The translations under genes were made by a program, and so were the position numbers. The notes below the pieces were generated by a model. The model was not told the DNA's origin. It saw only the letters and a list, made by a program, of their open reading frames with translations, and did not search any database. Shown piece after piece: positions 15,477-23,847 of a DNA stretch of 64,000 nt (position 1 is the first letter of the stretch; the number at the start of each line of letters is the position of its first letter). This DNA is from Luteococcus peritonei. Its GTDB lineage: Bacteria > Actinomycetota > Actinomycetes > Propionibacteriales > Propionibacteriaceae. Where the stretch lies: NCBI RefSeq assembly GCF_039526385.1, contig NZ_BAAAIX010000033.1, positions 90,020-154,019 on the forward strand, written 5' to 3'.

Positions 15477-16057
15477 CGCGTCCCCCAGCCGTCGCCGGCC
15501 GAGGAGGGGCTGGCCACGACCAGCGCGGGACCCGGCCCGCGTGGGCCCGGCCGGGGCGTCGGCGTGCGGGGCTGCGGGTCGTCGAGCACCAGCTGGTCGC
15601 CCAGCTGGGCCAGTCCGACGCGCAGCTGGTCCACCCCCGCCAGCCGCAGAGCGGCGGCATGCATCCGGTCGGTGTGGAGCACCTCGCCGATCCCGGCATC
15701 GTCCAACCGGCAGAACCAGGCCAGCACCAGGGCCGCGCGCTGGTCCAGGTGGAGGGTACCCAGGGCGGCCACCAGGTGCGCGCCCTGGGGCGAGGCGGCG
15801 GCGGGTGGTCGGCCGGATGACGGCCGGTACCGGGGTTCGCGCGCCAGGTGCACCAGCCGACGCCGTGCGACGGTGAGGGCGCTGCGCCGGTCGGTGAGGT
15901 CGACGCCGGTGTGCACCAGGTGCGCCAGCACGTGCTGCAGCAGCTCGTCGGCCAGCGGCCACGAGCCGGTCATCAGGTAGGCGGTGCCGCGCAGCTCCGT
16001 GCCCTCCTGGCGGATCAGCGCATCCAGCGCGATCCGCTTGTCAGCTGGAAAAGCCAT
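15473..16057 (-). CDS. Sigma-70-like regulatory protein, degenerate ECF type
   Basis: This 194-residue protein resembles SigE-family ECF factors. A region 2-like helix set covers residues 10-50 (IRQEGTELRGTAYLMTGSWPLADELLQHVLAHLV) and a region 4-like part follows near 95-140 (LGTLHLDQRAALVLAWFCRLDDAGIGEVL, then MHAAALRLAGVDQLR). The linker and the Pro-rich tail are weakly conserved. It would direct RNA polymerase to unknown promoters. GGGGGAATTC before the ATG is a fair ribosome site. It overlaps the downstream small membrane gene by four bases. Confidence 0.65.
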   Translation of the reverse strand: MAFPADKRIALDALIRQEGTELRGTAYLMTGSWPLADELLQHVLAHLVHTGVDLTDRRSALTVARRRLVHLAREPRYRPSSGRPPAAASPQGAHLVAALGTLHLDQRAALVLAWFCRLDDAGIGEVLHTDRMHAAALRLAGVDQLRVGLAQLGDQLVLDDPQPRTPTPRPGPRGPGPALVVASPSSAGDGWGTR

Positions 16058-16196
16058 GAATTCCCCCTGCCGCCATCATGGCCCCCGCGCTGCGCGGGCG
16101 CTCGTGGCAACAGGCGGCAACCCGGGTGCGCCAGCGGGCGGGCTCCCTAAGTTTGACCAAAGGTGAACTGAACGCGATGACGCGAGGAGCACGACG

Positions 16197-17024
16197 ATGT
16201 GGACCCTGACCGGATTTGCCGACGAGATCAGCGATGACTTCGGCGAGCAGCTGTCTTTGCTCAAGCAGCTCGGGGTCACGCACCTCGAGTTCCGCAGCGC
16301 CTGGGGCACCAACATCCTGCTGCTGAGCCGCGAGCAGCTCGACGAGGCCAAGCGGATGCTCGACGAGGCCGGCATCAAGGTCAGCTCGATCGGCTCACCG
16401 ATCGGCAAGATCCTCGTCGACGACGACTTCGAGGAGCACCTGGACGCGATGCGCCATGCCGTCGAGGTGGCCCGCTTCTTCGACACCCGCTACATCCGCA
16501 TCTTCTCCTTCTTCATCCCGCAGGGCAGCGACCCCGACTCCCACCGCGAGGAGGTGCTGCGCCGGATGAGGGTCATCACCGAGATCGCCGAGCAGGCCGG
16601 CATCACCCTGCTGCACGAGAACGAGAAGGACATCTACGGCGACATCCCGCGTCGCTGCGTCGACGTGCTGGAGGGCGTCGGCTCGCCCCACCTGCGCGCC
16701 ATCCTCGACCCCGCCAACTACGTCCAGTGCGGTGTCGACCCGCTGGCCGAGGCCTACCCCGTGATCCGCCCCCACCTGGAGTACATGCACCTCAAGGATG
16801 CGGTGGCCAACACCCCCGACGTGGTGCCGGTGGGCGAGGGCGACGGCCACGTGCCCGAGATCCTGCACCAGCTCCACGAGAGCGGCTGGGACGGCTTCCT
16901 GTCCATCGAGCCCCACCTGGGCGACTACACCGAGTGGGGCGCCATGAGCGGCCCCGAGCTGTGGACCAAGGCCCACACCGCGCTGGTGGGTCTGCTGCAG
17001 GCCGAGGGGATCGAGTACCGATGA
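16197..17024 (+). CDS. Sugar phosphate isomerase/epimerase-like TIM barrel (AP endonuclease 2 family)
   Basis: This 275-residue protein of the xylose isomerase-like TIM barrel superfamily begins TLTGFADEISDDFGEQL. It carries metal-ligand segments LLHENEKDIYG, AILDPANY, YMHLKDA and LSIEPHLGDY. Members isomerise, epimerise or cleave sugars and keto-sugars with a divalent metal. GAGGAGC precedes the ATG. It starts a four-gene operon (16197-20081) that also encodes two NAD(P)-dependent sugar oxidoreductases and a second TIM barrel, and overlaps the next gene (ATGA). Confidence 0.83.
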   Translation: MWTLTGFADEISDDFGEQLSLLKQLGVTHLEFRSAWGTNILLLSREQLDEAKRMLDEAGIKVSSIGSPIGKILVDDDFEEHLDAMRHAVEVARFFDTRYIRIFSFFIPQGSDPDSHREEVLRRMRVITEIAEQAGITLLHENEKDIYGDIPRRCVDVLEGVGSPHLRAILDPANYVQCGVDPLAEAYPVIRPHLEYMHLKDAVANTPDVVPVGEGDGHVPEILHQLHESGWDGFLSIEPHLGDYTEWGAMSGPELWTKAHTALVGLLQAEGIEYR

Positions 17025-18043
17025 CCACCTCGGCGGCCGTCGTCGGCTGCGGTGACGTCTCGGTGGTCCACTTCGAGGCCATCACCGCATTGGGGATCCG
17101 GCTGGTCGCCGTGGTGGACACCGAGCCCGCCGGCCTGCAGCGCGCCGCCGCCGTGGCGCCGGGTGTGCCCGGCTTCGCGAGCGTCGCCGAGATGCTCGCA
17201 GCCATCGACCAGGGGCGCCTGGAGCGGCCCGACGTGGTGCACGTCACCACCCCGCACCACCAGCACGCCGAGCCCACGCTGGCCCTGCTGGCCGCCGGGC
17301 TGCACGTCATCCAGGAGAAGCCGCTGGCCAACAGCCTGACCGCGGCGCAGTCCATCGTGGACGCCGCCGCATCGTCGTCCGCCCGCAGCGGCATCTGCTT
17401 CCAGAACCGCTACAACGCCTCGAGCCAGGCGCTCAAGCAGGTGCTGGAGGACGGCGAGCTGGGCGAGCTGCTGGGCGGCTGTGCCAGCGTGGTCTGGGCC
17501 CGCACCCCGGACTACTACCAGGCCCGGCCCTGGCGCGGCCGCTGGGACCAGGCCGGGGGTGGCCTGCTGATCAACCAGGCCATCCACACCCTCGACCTGC
17601 TGCAGTGGTTCCTGGGTGAGCCCACCGAGGTGGCCGGCAGCGCCGCCACCCTGCGCTACCGCGGCGTGATCGAGGTGGAGGACAGTGCAAACGCCTGGTT
17701 CACCCACCGCGACGGCATCAGCTCCACCTTCGTCGGCTCGCTCACCAATGCCGTGCACCGCGATGTCGAGATCGAGATCTACGGCTCCCAGGGCGTGGCC
17801 ACCATCGCCGACGGGCTGCACCTGCGCCTGGCCGACGGCCGCACCCGCGAGGTGCCCGAGCGTCGCGCCGCCAGCGGCGGGCGTTCCTACTGGGGCCTGA
17901 GCCACCAGCTGTTCATCGAGGACTTCCACGCCCGGCTCGACGACGCCGAACCCTTCTGGATCGGCCCCGAGCAGGCCATGGCGTCGATGCGGATGCTGAA
18001 GGCCGTCTATGCCGACAGTTTCCCGGGCAGCCACCACCAGTGA
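17021..18043 (+). CDS. Gfo/Idh/MocA family oxidoreductase (first)
   Basis: This 340-residue NAD(P)-dependent dehydrogenase has a Rossmann N-terminus (VVGCGDVSVVH) and the family EKP motif in HVIQEKPLANSL. A C-terminal substrate domain includes GGGLLINQAIHTLDLLQWFLG, with the catalytic His near residue 190. It should oxidise a hydroxyl of a sugar, inositol or glycoside. The ATG lies inside the stop of the preceding isomerase gene. Family and fold are firm; the substrate is not. Confidence 0.87.
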   Translation: MTTSAAVVGCGDVSVVHFEAITALGIRLVAVVDTEPAGLQRAAAVAPGVPGFASVAEMLAAIDQGRLERPDVVHVTTPHHQHAEPTLALLAAGLHVIQEKPLANSLTAAQSIVDAAASSSARSGICFQNRYNASSQALKQVLEDGELGELLGGCASVVWARTPDYYQARPWRGRWDQAGGGLLINQAIHTLDLLQWFLGEPTEVAGSAATLRYRGVIEVEDSANAWFTHRDGISSTFVGSLTNAVHRDVEIEIYGSQGVATIADGLHLRLADGRTREVPERRAASGGRSYWGLSHQLFIEDFHARLDDAEPFWIGPEQAMASMRMLKAVYADSFPGSHHQ

Positions 18044-18064
18044 CCACCACCAAGAGGAGATTCC

Positions 18065-19231
18065 ATGACTGACAAGCAGCTGCGCCTGGGCATCATCGGC
18101 CTGGGCGCCGAGGGTGGGATGTACGCGACGTTCATCTCCGAGGGCCGGGTGCCGGCCATGACCATCGGCGCCATCTGCGACATCGACGAGTCCAAGAAGG
18201 CGCGCGCCGACGAGCTGGGCGTCCCCTTCCACACCGACTACGTCGAGATGCTCGAGTCCGGCGAGGTGGACGCGGTGGTCACCACGGTGCCGCACTACCT
18301 GCACCCCGAGATGGGCATCGCCGCCCTGCAGCGCGGGATCCACGCGCTGGTGGAGAAGCCGGTGGGCGTCTACACCAAGCAGGCCCGCGAACTGATCGAC
18401 TACGCCGCCACTCGCCCCGAGCTGGTCTTCGGCGTCTTCTTCAACCAGCGCACCAACCCGCTCTACAAGGACCTCAAGCAGCTGCTGGCCTCCGGTGAGC
18501 TGGGCGCCCTGCGCCACACCTCCTGGATCATCACCACCTGGTGGCGACCGCAGGGCTACTACGACCAGAGCGCCTGGCGCGCCACCTGGGGCGGCGAGGG
18601 CGGCGGCGTGCTGGTGAACCAGGCACCCCACCAGCTCGACCTGTGGCAGTGGATCTGCGGGGTGCCGAAGAGCGTCTTCGCCAAGGCCGCCTTCGGCTTC
18701 CGGCGCGACATCGCCGTCGAGGACGAGGTCACCGCGATGGTGGACTTCGGCGACGGGGCCACCGGCACCTTCACCACCTGCACCCACGACATGATGGGCA
18801 CCGACCGCCTGGAGATCCTCTGCGACAAGGGCAAGGTGGTGGTCGACAATTCCAAGACCGTCACCATCACCCGGCTCGCCGAGCCCGAGCAGGAGTTCAG
18901 CAAGCAGATGAGCATGGAGGAGGTGGGCAAGCTCTTCCAGGGCCAGCTCGACCTGTCCGATGTGCTCACCACCGAGACCAAGGACTACGGCTCGGTCTGG
19001 GGCGAGCAGCACTGCACCGTGCTGGCCAACTTCGCCGCCGCCGTGCTCGACGGCGAGGAGCTGATCGCCCCCGGTGGCGACGGCATCCACGGCGTCCGGC
19101 TGGCCAACGGCATCCACCTGTCGGCCTGGACCGGCGAGGAGGTCAGCCTCACCGACTTCGACGAGCAGCGCTACCTGGACGAGCTGAACCGCCGCATCCG
19201 CGACGAGGGCAGCTTCGAGGAGAGGAACTGA
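18065..19231 (+). CDS. Gfo/Idh/MocA family oxidoreductase (second)
   Basis: This 388-residue dehydrogenase has the Rossmann motif GIIGLGAEGGMYA, EKP in ALVEKPVGVYTKQ and a substrate-domain motif GGGVLVNQAPHQLDLWQWICG. It has a longer C-terminal region than its neighbour and little close likeness to it, so the pair probably acts on different substrates or in opposite directions (oxidise, then reduce). AGAGGAG precedes the ATG. It is third in the operon and followed 1 nt later by the second TIM barrel gene. Confidence 0.87.
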   Translation: MTDKQLRLGIIGLGAEGGMYATFISEGRVPAMTIGAICDIDESKKARADELGVPFHTDYVEMLESGEVDAVVTTVPHYLHPEMGIAALQRGIHALVEKPVGVYTKQARELIDYAATRPELVFGVFFNQRTNPLYKDLKQLLASGELGALRHTSWIITTWWRPQGYYDQSAWRATWGGEGGGVLVNQAPHQLDLWQWICGVPKSVFAKAAFGFRRDIAVEDEVTAMVDFGDGATGTFTTCTHDMMGTDRLEILCDKGKVVVDNSKTVTITRLAEPEQEFSKQMSMEEVGKLFQGQLDLSDVLTTETKDYGSVWGEQHCTVLANFAAAVLDGEELIAPGGDGIHGVRLANGIHLSAWTGEEVSLTDFDEQRYLDELNRRIRDEGSFEERN

Positions 19232-19232
19232 G

Positions 19233-20081
19233 ATGGCCACCCTGGGTGTGCAGATGATGATGCTGCGCGAGCAGGTGGCGCAGCAGGGGATGTTCCCGGT
19301 GCTGGAGCGGCTGGCCGCCCTCCAGGTCGACGCCGTCGAGGTGAGCCAGATCCCGATGAACCCGGAGAACACGGCCGCCCTGGAGCGTGGCATCGTGGAC
19401 CTGGGCATCAAGGTGGGGGCGCTGTCCATGGCGCTCAAGCCGGGTCCGGTGTCCACCGGGGACAACCTGGAGGAGCACTTCGACAAGATCGTCGACGACT
19501 GCCGTCGGCTGGACTGCTGCTATGTGCGGATCGGCATGATGCCCTTCACGGCGATGGCCTCCAAGCAGGCCTGCGAGCAGTGGGCCGCCGAGTGCGAGGC
19601 GGCCGCCCAGCGGCTGCAGGCCGAGGGCATCACGCTGTGCTACCACAACCACCACGTGGACCTGGCGCAGTTCGACGGGGAGCGCATCTTCGACATCGTG
19701 CGTCGGGTGGCCCCCACGCTGGCCTTCGAGGTGGACCTGCACTGGGTGCAGCGCGGCGGCATGAACCCGCTGGACATGCTCAAGCGCTATGCCGGCGTCT
19801 GCAAGCTGATCCACGTCAAGGACTTCCGCGTGGTGCCGCTGGGTCCCGAGGCGATGGACCTGCTGGAGCAGGGCCGGCGCGAGGAGTTCATGGCCGCCTT
19901 CACCAACATCGCCCAGTTCGCCGAGGTGGGCCAGGGCAACATGAACTGGCCCGAGCTGCTGCCCGCCGCCGAGCAGGCCGGGGCGGAGTGGTTCTTCATC
20001 GAGCAGGACGAGACCTACGGCCGTGATCCCTTCGACTGCATCCGTGAGTCGCGGGACTACCTCGCCTCGATTGGCTGGTGA
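19233..20081 (+). CDS. Sugar phosphate isomerase/epimerase-like TIM barrel (second)
   Basis: This 282-residue xylose isomerase-like TIM barrel shows metal-site segments ITLCYHNHHVDL, FEVDLHWVQRGG, LIHVKDFR and WFFIEQDETYG. A GGAGAGGAA ribosome site lies in the end of the preceding gene. Pairing of such barrels with Gfo/Idh/MocA enzymes is known in inositol catabolism and in routes that pass through 3-keto-glycosides. It closes the operon, and a strong terminator follows. Confidence 0.83.
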   Translation: MATLGVQMMMLREQVAQQGMFPVLERLAALQVDAVEVSQIPMNPENTAALERGIVDLGIKVGALSMALKPGPVSTGDNLEEHFDKIVDDCRRLDCCYVRIGMMPFTAMASKQACEQWAAECEAAAQRLQAEGITLCYHNHHVDLAQFDGERIFDIVRRVAPTLAFEVDLHWVQRGGMNPLDMLKRYAGVCKLIHVKDFRVVPLGPEAMDLLEQGRREEFMAAFTNIAQFAEVGQGNMNWPELLPAAEQAGAEWFFIEQDETYGRDPFDCIRESRDYLASIGW

Positions 20082-20123
20082 GAGCTGCGCGGCCCGTCCA
20101 CCGGGCGGGGCCGCGGAACGGAC

Positions 20124-20155
20124 AGGGCGCCGCACCCCACCGGGTGCGGCGCCCT
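20124..20155 (+). terminator. Terminator of the isomerase/oxidoreductase operon
   Basis: A perfect 14-bp stem joins 20124-20137 to 20142-20155 around a CACC loop, 43 nt after the last stop of the operon. Confidence 0.8.
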
Positions 20156-20226
20156 CGTCGTGCCCGTCTGTGAGCCGTCCTGGTGGCGCGCCGGCTCGCA
20201 TGCCCGGAGGCGCGGGGCGTGCAGCG

Positions 20227-20277
20227 GATTGCGTGGAAACTTGGGGTCGACAGGTGTCCCAAACTTTCCACGCAATC
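20227..20277. repeat. Long imperfect inverted repeat between convergent genes
   Basis: GATTGCGTGGAAA (20227-20239) pairs with TTTCCACGCAATC (20265-20277). After a small internal loop, TTGGG (20241-20245) pairs with CCCAA (20258-20262). It lies 64 nt past the stop of the leftward TetR gene and may terminate it, but the AT-rich arms differ from the other terminators here. Confidence 0.55.
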
Positions 20278-20340
20278 GCCGGAGCCAGTGCGCCCGGCCG
20301 CCCGAGGCTCGTTCCGGGGCCGGCACGGAGGGGCATCGGG

Positions 20341-21201
20341 TCAGCCGAGCTGGACCTCGGTGCCCAAGGAGTGCGCGAGCTCAGTGAAACGGCGCTCGGC
20401 GGCCGCGATCTGCGCCTCGTCCCAGACCACGTCGGGGTCGGGCTCCAGGTGCCCGAGCAGGGCCTGGCAGAGCGCGATCTCGGGCTGGGACCAGTCGGCC
20501 TCGCGTCGGGAGCCGAAGAGCCGCAGCGCACGGCGCCGGTCCAGCCAGTCGGGATCGACCAGCGCGCGGCTGATGGCGCCGCGCATCACCAGACCGGTCT
20601 GCTGGGCCAGCGCGAGCAGGCCCTCGTGGCCGGACCACGGCTCGCGCTGCCGGTAGCCGATCAGCTCCAGCAGTCCGCCGTAGACCTCGGCGCGACGGGT
20701 CTCGAAGGCGGTCTCCAGCTCGGCCAGGGCGGTGGCCACCGTGGCCCGCAGCTGCTCGTCGGGCAGGGTCTGGTGGGTGGCGGAGAGCGCCATGAAGAAG
20801 CGCCAGCGGGGTGAGGCGAGCAGCCGTCGCAGGTCTGCGTCCAGTGAGACCCGCAGGGCCTCCACCACCAGGTCCCGGCGGCCCTGCTCCGAGGCGAGCC
20901 CCGAGCGGTGCTGCTCCAGCACCTGCACCAGCCGCACGATCTCGGACTCACCCTCCGGCAGCAGCGTGGTCTGGCGCAGCGTGGCCACCAGGGCGTCGGA
21001 GAGGAAGTCCTCGCGGTGCGGCCAGCAGCGGTAGGCGCTGGCGCGCGAGACGCCGGCCTCGCCGATCAACTTCTCCATCCGGATGGCGTCCAGCCCCACG
21101 GTCAGGCCCTGTTCGGCGAGCGTGGCGGAGGCCAGGTCCAGCAGCCGGGTGCGGGTCTCCTGCTCGCTGAGCCGGGGTCGGGAGGGGGTCTTGCGCGCCA
21201 T
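20341..21201 (-). CDS. TetR family transcriptional regulator
   Basis: This 286-residue protein has an N-terminal helix-turn-helix (RTRLLDLASATLAEQGL, then IGEAGVSRASAYRCWPHREDFL) and a longer than usual ligand-binding half. It is divergent from the cytochrome b5-like gene. The ATG at 21201 is taken because it follows the basic MARKTPSRPRL start; the upstream extension would run through its own operators. Two near-identical 17-bp dyads lie at 21201-21242, the first overlapping its start codon, so it probably represses itself and its neighbour. The inducer is unknown. Confidence 0.85.
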   Translation of the reverse strand: MARKTPSRPRLSEQETRTRLLDLASATLAEQGLTVGLDAIRMEKLIGEAGVSRASAYRCWPHREDFLSDALVATLRQTTLLPEGESEIVRLVQVLEQHRSGLASEQGRRDLVVEALRVSLDADLRRLLASPRWRFFMALSATHQTLPDEQLRATVATALAELETAFETRRAEVYGGLLELIGYRQREPWSGHEGLLALAQQTGLVMRGAISRALVDPDWLDRRRALRLFGSRREADWSQPEIALCQALLGHLEPDPDVVWDEAQIAAAERRFTELAHSLGTEVQLG

Positions 21202-21242
21202 GAGACACAATGTATCATCCTGTCTTGAGACATTATGTATCA
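21201..21242. promoter_or_regulatory. Paired operator sites of the TetR regulator
   Basis: TGAGACACAATGTATCA (21201-21217) and TGAGACATTATGTATCA (21226-21242) are dyads with half-sites TGAKACA/TGTMTCA, 25 bp apart. They fill the gap between the divergent TetR and cytochrome b5-like genes. Binding by the adjacent TetR is inferred. Confidence 0.75.
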
Positions 21243-21253
21243 AAGGAGTCGTC

Positions 21254-21622
21254 ATGAAGCGCTGGATCCTCGTCGCCGTCGTCGTGCTGGTGCTGGGCGC
21301 CATCGCGTGGGCCTACCTCAACCCCTCCCATGCAGGGGACCGCAGCAAGCTGGAGCGCACCTTCACCGCCCAGGAGCAGCAACTCATCACCGACGTCCGC
21401 ATCACCCCTGTCCAGCTCTCCAAGGCCACCTGTGAGGACGGTGCCCACTGCTGGATCGCCGTGGACGGGGTGGTCTACGACATGGGGGCCTTCCGCAAGT
21501 GGGCGCGCGGGGACCACCACGACGTGAAGGCGGGCCAGGACGTGACCGAGCAGTTCGTGGACTCGGGCCATGCGGTGCAGGTGCTGCAGAAGTTGCCCGT
21601 GGTGGGCGGCTACCGGGCGTGA
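21254..21622 (+). CDS. Membrane-anchored cytochrome b5-like heme-binding domain protein
   Basis: This 122-residue protein has an N-terminal signal anchor (MKRWILVAVVVLVLGAIAWAYL) followed by a short cytochrome b5-like domain. The domain includes CWIAVDGVVYDMGAFRKW and HHDVKAGQDVTEQF, with a later His in DSGHAVQVL. The two His residues are candidate heme ligands. It probably sits on the outer face of the membrane and carries electrons or binds a steroid-like ligand. AAAGGAG precedes the ATG. Expression is likely controlled by the divergent TetR through the two dyads just upstream. Confidence 0.78.
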   Translation: MKRWILVAVVVLVLGAIAWAYLNPSHAGDRSKLERTFTAQEQQLITDVRITPVQLSKATCEDGAHCWIAVDGVVYDMGAFRKWARGDHHDVKAGQDVTEQFVDSGHAVQVLQKLPVVGGYRA

Positions 21623-21648
21623 GCCGCCAGGGCCTGTCCTCGGGTCGA

Positions 21649-22569
21649 TCAGCTCTGGGCGCGGCCCGGCAGGTTGCGTCGCCAGATCGCGGCCAGCAGG
21701 TCCTCGTCGGGGAAGTCCAGCAGGATGACGCCATTGCGCTCGGGCAGCGTTGCCCCCGCCGGGCGCGGTCCCAGCTCCGCGAAGTGCGTGGCCAGCGCCG
21801 GGTTCAGCAGCCGCGAGGCCTCGCGCGGTGGGAGCCGCCAGCCGTTGGAGGTGGCATGACAGCTCCACATCCGGCCGTCGCCGCGCGCGGCGCGGGCGCG
21901 ACGCAGGTGGTCGGTGACCGCGGGCCACTTGCGTCGCTGCCAGTGCTCTCGGCTGGCGACGTGCCAGTCGTCGTGGACGCTCCAGTCCGCGTGCTCCAGC
22001 CCGGCGAAGCCGCCGTCGCGGGTGACCACCACAACCCGGCCACGGGCCCGACCCAGCGAGGGCACGCGGCGACGGTCCAGCAGCAGGTCACGGAAACGGT
22101 GCCGCACCCGCGCCCACTCGCCGGAGAGCTGGGCCAGGTCGCGGCGCCGGTACTCCTGGGTGAGGCAGAGCAGCACGCACTCGGTGGGATGGAGGGCCAG
22201 GAAGTCGCGGCAGGCCTGGAGCACCTCGTCGAGGGTGAGCTGCTGGAACCACTGGTTGTGGTGCACCCGGAAGTGGCCACGCTGCAGGCTGAGCCTGATG
22301 TCCAGGTAGCGCACGCCCAGCTCCAGCTGCCGGCTGATCGACAGCTCCTGGCAGGCCACCCAGCGCCCGCCCAGCGTGGCGCCGGAGTCGTGCGTGCCGG
22401 GCAGGCTGAGCTCGTCCAGCCGCAGGGCGGGCGACAGGGCGCCCATCCAGTCCGAGGCGGAGGCCGGTGCGAGGCCGCTGGCCGCCCTCGGCGCCGCGGG
22501 CACCGGCTCGCCGGTGGTCGGTGGCGACGCGACCCCGCGCACCGCAAGGCGCTCATGGAGCAGGCTCAT
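21649..22569 (-). CDS. Phosphatidylinositol-specific phospholipase C-like protein
   Basis: This 306-residue protein has the PI-PLC X-domain signature LSLPGTHDSGATLGG near residues 54-68 (first catalytic His). GVRYLDIRLS and FRVHHNQWFQQLTLDEVL (second His) follow. Members cleave phosphoinositides or glycosyl-inositol lipids into a diglyceride and an inositol phosphate. There is no clear signal peptide, so secretion is uncertain. It is a single gene converging on the cytochrome b5-like gene. An upstream ribosome site is not clear. Confidence 0.8.
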   Translation of the reverse strand: MSLLHERLAVRGVASPPTTGEPVPAAPRAASGLAPASASDWMGALSPALRLDELSLPGTHDSGATLGGRWVACQELSISRQLELGVRYLDIRLSLQRGHFRVHHNQWFQQLTLDEVLQACRDFLALHPTECVLLCLTQEYRRRDLAQLSGEWARVRHRFRDLLLDRRRVPSLGRARGRVVVVTRDGGFAGLEHADWSVHDDWHVASREHWQRRKWPAVTDHLRRARAARGDGRMWSCHATSNGWRLPPREASRLLNPALATHFAELGPRPAGATLPERNGVILLDFPDEDLLAAIWRRNLPGRAQS

Positions 22570-22745
22570 GGCACCAGCTGACTCGCTCCAGATTTCCGGC
22601 CGGGCGCGTCGAGGTGACGCCCGGTTGAATCCCTGGCGCCGGCTGGGGGCGGATCACCGCCCGGCGTCGGGGACATGGCCGTCCGAATGGCCGGACATCG
22701 GACGCCGCCGTGGCTGGGGGCGGGATGCTCGGGCCTGCACTGGCC

Positions 22746-22751
22746 TACCGT
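22746..22751 (+). promoter_or_regulatory. Leaderless -10 box of the VOC gene
   Basis: TACCGT is separated by 6 nt from the ATG at 22758. No ribosome site is present, which fits a leaderless transcript. Confidence 0.55.
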
Positions 22752-22757
22752 TGCGCC

Positions 22758-23132
22758 ATGAGCAGCCCCATCCGCCTGGCCTCCATCACCCTCGACTGCG
22801 AGGACGCCTCGACGCTCGCCGACTTCTGGCGCCAGCTGCTGGAGCTGGAGGTGGAGTACGCGGCCGAGGACGGCTCGGCCTTCGCGCTGCGCGGCGAGGG
22901 CTTCATGCTCAGCTGTGTGCAGGTCGACGGCTACCGGCCGCCGGCCTGGCCCGCGGAGCGGCCCGAACAGCAGATGCACCTGGACCTCTACGCCGACGAC
23001 CTGGACCATGCGGCCCGTCGCGCCGTGGAGCTGGGTGGCCGGGTGCCCGAGGAGCAGCCGCAGCCCGACCAGTGGCTCGTGCTGCTGGATCCGGCCGGCC
23101 ATCCCTTCTGCTTCATGCCGCCCTTCGGCTGA
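22758..23132 (+). CDS. VOC family (glyoxalase/bleomycin resistance-like) protein
   Basis: This 124-residue protein consists of paired beta-alpha-beta-beta-beta modules. The first begins IRLASITLDCEDASTLADFWRQLLELEV, the second holds QMHLDLYADDLDHAARRAVELGG, and the protein ends LLDPAGHPFCFMPPF. The class includes glyoxalases, dioxygenases and drug-binding proteins; this short 'glyoxalase-like' form has no assigned substrate. The ATG at 22758 fits the leaderless -10 box; the upstream extension is unsupported. Confidence 0.85.
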   Translation: MSSPIRLASITLDCEDASTLADFWRQLLELEVEYAAEDGSAFALRGEGFMLSCVQVDGYRPPAWPAERPEQQMHLDLYADDLDHAARRAVELGGRVPEEQPQPDQWLVLLDPAGHPFCFMPPFG

Positions 23133-23140
23133 GCCGACGC

Positions 23141-23764
23141 TCAGGCGGGCACGATCAGCGCCTGCAGCACCAGCGTGAGCCGCTCGGCCGCCTCGGGGGA
23201 GTCGGGTGCCTCGCCGCGGATCAGCTGGTCCAGCGCGGTCTGGTCGTAGATGGCGTGCAGCAGGCTGAGTGCGTCGTCCATCGGGATGGTGAGCCGCAGG
23301 CCGTTGGCCTCCAGGCCGTGCTCGATCATCTCCCCGAAGATGGGGGTGGCGTCCTGGTCGAACTCGTCGAAGGCCTTGCGCAGCGCGGGTTCCCGCGCGG
23401 CGTAGAGGCGCAGCTCGCTCATCACCAGGATGGTGTCGGCATCGGCGCCGGTGGCCGCGATGAACTTGCCGGTGGCCCGGGAGATGATCCCGGTGATGTC
23501 CTGGCCCGGTGTCAGCGGGTCCAGGCCGGTGATCGCCTCACGGGCGGCGGCCAGGTACTTCTCGCCGTGGCTGGCCAGGATGGCCACGCACAGCTCGTCC
23601 TTGGAGTCGAAGTTGGAGTAGAAGGCGCCGCGCGTGAAGCCGGCGGCCTCGCAGATCTCCTCGACGCTGGCGCCCAGCACCCCCTTGTGGGCGATCACGC
23701 CGATGGCGGCCTGGACCAGCCGCTCGCGGGTGGCGGCTCGACGTGCGGAGGTGGGCTGGCTCAC
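23141..23764 (-). CDS. TetR family transcriptional regulator of the MMPL exporter
   Basis: This 207-residue regulator has a typical helix-turn-helix (TRERLVQAAIGVIAHKG, ASVEEICEAAGFTRGAFYSNFDSKDEL) and a C-terminal ligand domain. It is divergent from the MMPL gene. The GTG at 23764 follows GGAAGGA; the longer in-frame ORF crosses the operator and is rejected. Nested palindromes at 23848-23871 lie between the two genes, so it probably represses both until a lipid-like or drug-like ligand is bound. Confidence 0.87.
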   Translation of the reverse strand: MSQPTSARRAATRERLVQAAIGVIAHKGVLGASVEEICEAAGFTRGAFYSNFDSKDELCVAILASHGEKYLAAAREAITGLDPLTPGQDITGIISRATGKFIAATGADADTILVMSELRLYAAREPALRKAFDEFDQDATPIFGEMIEHGLEANGLRLTIPMDDALSLLHAIYDQTALDQLIRGEAPDSPEAAERLTLVLQALIVPA

Positions 23765-23847
23765 CGTGGTCCTTCCGGGGCGTGGGGCAGGGGCCGTCCT
23801 CGGACGATAGCCCCAATTTGTTCCGATCGGTGGAATGAGTACACTCC

